A stretch of 64,000 bases of DNA from Glandiceps talaboti (taxonomy: Eukaryota > Hemichordata > Enteropneusta > Spengelidae): the NCBI RefSeq assembly GCF_964340395.1, contig NC_135566.1, forward strand, positions 769,501 to 833,500, in the 5' to 3' direction. The notes under the pieces are model-generated. The model did not search any database and was not told the origin of the DNA. It worked only from the letters and a program-made list of their open reading frames with translations. How positions within the stretch are numbered: position 1 is the stretch's first letter; each line of letters starts with the position of its first letter. The position numbers were made by a program, and so were the translations under genes. Positions 59,507 to 64,000 of the stretch are shown piece by piece.

Positions 59507-60988
59507 ATGTACAAATGTACGTGTGTGTACATACGTACATACATATTTATTAATAAAATTATCACCCCAGATATATTGTACTTACTTGAGATGTTCCAGT
59601 TTGTGATGCAAAGAAGATTTTAAGGCACTTTGTTTCACCACTAGTAGAAGTAGGCATCTTCTTGTCGATCTTATCCTCATCAACACTTTCATTCTAAAAA
59701 AATGACGAAATAATTTTCACTAAAATTCAACAATTTTACTCTTTGATAATAAATCCATCTTGTCCATCTATGTGCCAAAGAGGCATTTTAATGACACAAA
59801 ACATTTTTGTTAATTTTTAGCTAGGACCTTTTTAAATGATACTATACACAACAAAACGGTGGCGTGTTCAAATAAAAAACTTTCATCATAGGTAGATCCA
59901 GCATTTATTTATGGCAGAAAAATCTGCATAACTGAAATACGCTGTCGTGGTATTGTCAGGACACAAGGGTGTCGCATGCACACATGTATTTGGTATCCCA
60001 TGGAAATCCTATAGGACATTTACCTGTATACCTGTACCCACACACACACAGAGCCATTATACACCCACACATGATTCAACACACAACTAATATACTTGTA
60101 CACACAGCCATATACCCAACACACACAGTCATATACATGTACTCACATACACACAGCCATATACCCACACACACACTCTGCCATATACATGTACTCACAT
60201 ACACACAGCCGTACACCCACATATACACACTCACAGCCATATACATGTACTCACATACACTCACAGCCATATAACCACACACACAGCCAAGCAACAAAAG
60301 AGAGGGATGACTATGATCCCCATGGGACTTTTCCCTCAGTAAATTGCACACAAAATTCATAAATTTAATGGTTTTCTTCAATTTAGTCAAATTAAAATGT
60401 CATGGCTGAATTATTACAAACTACTAAAAATAAATGTTTGTATATGAGGATAAAATTAATGTACTGTAGTCTGCAAAATAGCACAAAAAATGTAAAGAAA
60501 AGAGTGAAAATATTCTTAAAACTGCACACAAAATAACGATAAAAAATACTTCTAAAGTATCAAAATATATTTCATATTTTGTGACTAGAAAATTGAATGA
60601 TTTTATAGCCTTCCACTATTTCCAACACACATACAAATAATTTTTTTTAATGAATTTCTGAGGCTTGTCCTTTGTATCTATCTACAAGTACATATTTTGT
60701 TTCCACTTAAAAGTTCAATGTGTTTGTGTATTTTTTTTCCAGAGAAATAAACAAAATAGTTAGTTTTTAGTGGAAATGTTTTCATAACACCAACATTATA
60801 GTCATATCATTATCTGTTTCAGAATAAAAAAAAACATAAAATTTTGATCCCACCTTATCTGTATTTTTATTCCTTGTGTAAATAATCAGCGAGATGATCA
60901 GAGCTAATAATGCAGTCAGTGAATAATACATGAGCTCATTGCACCACAATTGAGATATGCCAAAGCCCATCACTGTGGTTGTGTCCAT
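47113..60988 (-). CDS. TYW1: tRNA 4-demethylwyosine synthase TYW1
   Basis: Sixteen exons, minus order: 60854-60988, 59586-59693, 58864-58965, 57878-58072, 56115-56214, 54027-54157, 53565-53708, 53068-53203, 52249-52301, 51442-51560, 50821-50930, 50086-50263, 49253-49388, 48412-48522, 47881-48048, 47113-47325. All phases agree; 712 residues (human 732). A hydrophobic segment at about 22-37 could anchor it in the ER membrane. The flavodoxin domain begins KIFFASQTGTSQ (about 70-81) with VFLVSSYTDGQPPE and FGLGNSLY. An acidic linker holds SSDDDASDDDY and VDLEDLGKL. The radical SAM domain has C399-A-N-K-C403-V-F-C406 for the 4Fe-4S cluster, then HHTNPVGTEW, LSLVGEPIMYPEIN, LYVSVDAS and KGVTYCGES. 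The end DYMAKTPAWAVFG...ISGC is conserved. The enzyme joins pyruvate-derived carbons to 1-methylguanosine in tRNA-Phe, the second step of wybutosine synthesis. Confidence 0.96.
47384..47464. other. Imperfect inverted repeat in TYW1 intron 15
   Basis: GAGGGTTATGTGCC (47403-47416) pairs with GGCACATAACCCT (47432-47444). The flanks AGATAGTCAACGAGTTCGG and CCGAACGAGTTGTCTATCT pair partly, leaving a 15-base loop. Confidence 0.65.
48662..48849. mobile_element. Foldback (MITE-like) element, 188 bp, TYW1 intron 13
   Basis: Both ends read AACACATATTGCCTGGCC inwards. Further paired blocks are GGGCTATAGCA and GACTGTGAGTTACCAGAATC followed by ACATGC. The arms are about 85 bp with roughly 90% pairing around a 13-base loop. 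There is no coding capacity and no clear target duplication. Confidence 0.8.
50908..51014 (-). repeat. Duplicated exon edge, TYW1 exon 11
   Basis: GTACCAACAGGGTTAGTATG plus the adjoining bases (50908-50942) recur at 50980-51014. The copied piece holds the first 23 bases of exon 11 and its TTTCAG acceptor, so a decoy acceptor lies about 72 bp upstream of the real one. Confidence 0.8.
51787..51990 (+). repeat. (ATGT)n(CTGT)n(ATGT)n microsatellite, TYW1 intron 9
   Basis: A CTGT block sits between two ATGT blocks. The same unit pair occurs at 26309-26495. Confidence 0.97.
52470..52690 (+). repeat. About 52-bp minisatellite, 4 copies, TYW1 intron 8
   Basis: The unit includes GTCCTCTTTCTCCCTAGGGG, GTATTTGTTTGTACACAACT and AAGTACAAGTTG. 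Confidence 0.94.
54262..54478 (+). repeat. 58-bp minisatellite, nearly 4 copies, TYW1 intron 5
   Basis: The unit includes ATTATTATACATGTACCAGT, GATTACTTGCACCAATGTAC and ATGCATACTACTCGTGGT. Confidence 0.94.
55926..55963. other. Perfect 38-bp palindrome, TYW1 intron 5
   Basis: The arms GCCCACACACTGAAATTGA and TCAATTTCAGTGTGTGGGC are exact reverse complements with no spacer. A match of 19 pairs without loop is far beyond chance. Confidence 0.95.
57560..57806 (+). mobile_element. Probable LINE or SINE 3' end, antisense in TYW1 intron 4
   Basis: A T-rich stretch ends GGGCTTTATGCCCATTGG, then TTTACCTG and an AATA/AAATA run of about 33 bases to 57806. The 3' hairpin-like GGGCTTTATGCCC before short tandem tail repeats is typical of CR1/L2-type non-LTR elements. 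No reverse transcriptase frame is present, so this would be a 5'-truncated copy; the left edge is uncertain. Confidence 0.5.
58287..58797 (+). repeat. 31-bp minisatellite, about 17 copies, TYW1 intron 3
   Basis: The unit is GCATTCAAACAGCTGATAGT then AGAGAGTATTA; several copies are shortened to AGAGTATCG. It lies within 70 bp of TYW1 exon 3. Confidence 0.96.
59319..59504 (+). repeat. (GT)n microsatellite, TYW1 intron 2
   Basis: Long GT run with GTAT interruptions, ending in GTACATGTAC units. Confidence 0.97.
60040..60290 (+). repeat. CA-rich degenerate repeat, TYW1 intron 1
   Basis: Irregular copies of CACACACAGCCATATAC and CATGTACTCACATACA of about 25-50 bp. Confidence 0.85.
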
Positions 60989-63900
60989 ATTTTATTAATC
61001 TGCAATTAAGTGATAAAAATCATTAGTCATGTGTCTACCGTTGATTCAAGCGGTTTGAGTGTCATTCACATGTGACATGTGACCTTTGGGACTTGACAAT
61101 AAATTACTACCTGGATAAAAGACAATGTCATAAAGTGAACTAAACGTTTGTTGTCAAGGCCACCAAGTTGGTAAAATATTATCTCTGACATCATGGCCAG
61201 ATCCCTAGGCAGTGCAATAAATTTTCTGTTTCCTCCTAGCATTGTATTTTGGAAAACAAGGCCATAAAACAGTATTGCTGAACACTTCTACTCTATGGTA
61301 TGATTATAAATGGTATGAAACAAGGTACAAACTAACAAAATTAGTGTCATATTATTTGGATGTTGTGAAACAAGAATTGTCTCCTCTGCCATATCACCAT
61401 CTTGACAAGTGTCAACAATAACCCTTTAGCTGTATTATTAAACTGGAATGACATTTTCTTTCATTTTTGTTCATAATTACCATTTATTTATTTCTGTTGT
61501 ACAGGTTGATATATTTGTTCATTAGGATGAAATCCTACAAATATCAACAAATTACCTCATGATTTATTGACAAACAAGTTATCATATCTGTACCTGATTC
61601 ACAACGGTTTACGTATTGATCATTGTCACAAACCAGAACTGACATTTCTTGCTGTGAAAGTGTGTCTTGGATGGTGCCATAAAAGTGGCTGTGGTTTATG
61701 ATGATACACACTGATATCAAGCCAGTATATACATGTATAATACCATCAGTGGTTAATACTGAGGTACCAATTTGTATGTCTTGCATCTGGTATTATACAA
61801 AATGTATGTATAAGCACTGAAATGGAGTCAATACATATATGTACATTGTTTTACAGTTATTAAGTTAATATAGGGTAGAAGTGGCTGTCATTCAGTCATA
61901 GACCCTGAACATCAAGGTCAAGGTCAAAGATAATGATATCAGCAGAATGATCACATCATATGATTTTATAAGACTTTAAGAGTACATACCTAATTAAAAT
62001 AATATGCCCTTATGACTTATGGTTCCTGAGTTATAATATCATACAAATGGTGTTTTCATACAACATTATTATAAAAATATACATGACATGGAAGTGAGAC
62101 TGTTCCAACATGATGCATGTATGCATGGCACTTTACTACTGCACAAGACTGAAGGGCAATCAGCTTATGTGTAAATGCAATAAAGTGTTTATGATACAAG
62201 AGATGAGGATGGCTTGATTTTCATAATAGACCTTGAGAGTTAGTGTTGAACATCAAGGCGTGATAATATAGGGTAGACTGATGATGTGAAGTTTGAACTC
62301 CACTAATTATTCCAATGTCATGTGACCAACTTTCACTGTTTTAATGTTTTGAAAAAATGAATACACAGAGAAGATTCATAGCTTCCAAATATGTCTGGTT
62401 TAATTGGTGATAAATGTCAAATACTCAAATGAAATACTATATTCTGTCATTGTAATTTAGGGTGGTCTAATACCTTAAATGGAGTCATTATGTAATAGAA
62501 TACATGCAATATTCCACTTTTGTACCATAAGTGGTTTTTTAAAGTAAATATGGCTACCATTCAGAAAATTTGACAATGTTGTGAACAAAGTGACATGCAT
62601 ATGGCTTATAGTATGGCACCTTTTTAGTAGGTTTGACAGAAATTGGTCATATGGCTGTGCATGGACACACATATACAAACAGATGTATGGACAAGTGGAA
62701 CATTTTGTAAAGGTGATGCTGGGGGGGGGGGGGGAGCTAAAAAATCTCTTTTTTCTGTTTCTGTTGACTCGGTAATACTAATACGTATCATTGACACCAA
62801 GATCCGGAATATGTACATGTGTTTAACCTCTGTTAAAAAAAATCCTTACAAATTATTACAAAGTACTTATTAGCTACCTTTCATCAAATTCAGAATGCAA
62901 TATTCTATCATATGACCTCCACATAGAGTACAATGCTTTAAAAACAAAATAAAATGGTATTGTCAAAGTTATGTAAGTGTATGTATGCACACTAATGACT
63001 TCCTGCATTTCATTTTGTCAAATTAGTTTTCACTATAAGATTTTGTATTCTACACATGAGGTTATTCAAGGTCAAGGCTATTTCACTAAAAACAAATCTT
63101 GATCATGGTCATTATTTGGATGCTGCATAGCCATGGGAGTTTAAAAGCTAGGCTTCTCTTTTATTTTTTAAGTGTAGAATAGATTATGGAGTCTTGACTA
63201 GAATTTCACACACATAGAATTATTTGTTCATGACTTTTGATATATTTTGTTCCTTGAAATACCAGTGGTAAGTAGGTTAAATCTACCTGAGTTCCCCTGC
63301 AGTGACATTTTACCAAGGTTCACCACCAATGTTGCAATGTATTATATTGATAGGATAGTGATTCACTTTGCCCCAATTTCAACTCATCCTATTTCAACTT
63401 ATCCCAATTTCAACTCGCACCAGTATTAACTTGTCCCATTTTCAACTCGTCTCAATTCCTTTCTAAATCATATACCTGTAGTAAGTAATTTGCAGATCTT
63501 TGCAACATGATTTATGTGTACATGTATGAAAATCGGGAATGCACTGATTGATGCCTACGTGCAATGTAAAGTAAAGGCCTATCCCTTGGCTATGTGTGCC
63601 CATCGTTCATCCTTAGCTTATCTCCACCATGGAATAAAGTACAAAGTTAGGCAATGAAGTTGCATTTGGATTAGTGTGATGTGGTCATGATTGTGTTTCC
63701 TGATTTTAATCATTATACATGTATAAGACGTTAATATATAGACACCATGCATCCACTATGTCTTGACTTTCAATTTGGTTTATCCCTCCATCGTTTGCGA
63801 AAGAAAACCAGATTTTTTATGTGAAACACATAATGAAAAGTAGAAACAAGCAATCAGCCCACAAATCCGATGCACTGAAATTGGGGCGAGTTGAATGGGA

Positions 63901-64000
63901 CGAGTTGAAATTGAGACGAGTTGAAATTGGGACGAAGTGATCCATCACCTCTTATTATTATTATTGATAGTATTCTAGTGTACTACTATTACTAATAACG
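60989..64000. other. Region upstream of TYW1, no gene recognised
   Basis: It should hold the TYW1 promoter, but no TATA box or clear exon was seen. Frames stay under 85 codons and look random. The far end has a foldback element. Confidence 0.5.
63352..63951. mobile_element. Foldback element with iterated ends, about 600 bp
   Basis: The left end runs GATTCACTTTGCCCC then AATTTCAACTC; the right end, read inversely, runs GGATCACTTCGTCCC then AATTTCAACTC. Each arm of about 75-100 bp consists of 15-17-bp iterons such as CCAATTTCAACTCGTC. No transposase frame lies between. Confidence 0.7.

Noticed and set aside
60076-60390. 104-codon Tyr/Met/Val-rich frame
   Set aside because: Product of the CA-rich repeat in TYW1 intron 1.

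Overview
The window is animal nuclear DNA: AT-rich, with spliced genes using GT-AG introns, long introns, and very many microsatellites and minisatellites. I read four complete or nearly complete protein-coding genes exon by exon. Gene content (selenoprotein M, a metabotropic-glutamate-type class C receptor, ARL6IP4, POP5, TYW1) fits a bilaterian. The intron sizes and tandem-repeat load suggest a marine invertebrate, perhaps a hemichordate or cephalochordate; that placement is a guess.

Layout. 41-9249 (+): SELENOM, four coding exons with an in-frame TGA read as selenocysteine, and a convincing SECIS hairpin about 0.96 kb after the stop. 9250-15440: intergenic, holding a long CT tract, GA/GT tracts and a 750-bp element with inverted ends. 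15445-15682: a CCAAT box, a TATA box and a candidate 5' exon. 20006-33367 (+): a large class C GPCR gene of at least 13 coding exons, with two alternative last exons. 33368-38479: intergenic, with a 20-copy 64-bp array. 38480-41220 (-): ARL6IP4, four coding exons. 41221-43101: divergent intergenic region. 43102-45626 (+): POP5, five exons. 45627-47112: convergent intergenic region with a 47-bp array and a foldback element. 47113-60988 (-): TYW1, 16 coding exons. 60989-64000: no gene recognised; a foldback element lies at its end.

The most unusual object is the receptor. Its exons join in frame into a protein of about 1,800 residues with one signal peptide, three successive Venus-flytrap (ANF/PBP1-type) ligand-binding domains, each followed by a short cysteine-containing linker, and one seven-transmembrane class C domain. 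Ordinary metabotropic glutamate receptors have one Venus-flytrap domain and a nine-cysteine domain. I know of no described receptor with this three-flytrap layout, though I could not search.

The genes do not form a pathway. SELENOM is an ER redox protein, ARL6IP4 a nuclear RS-rich protein, POP5 an RNase P/MRP subunit and TYW1 a tRNA-modifying enzyme. ARL6IP4 and POP5 are head-to-head; POP5 and TYW1 converge. Besides the tandem arrays there are at least five foldback or palindromic structures, a family of elements with CTTCAGTAATTACA-type inverted ends (three copies), and a probable LINE tail.
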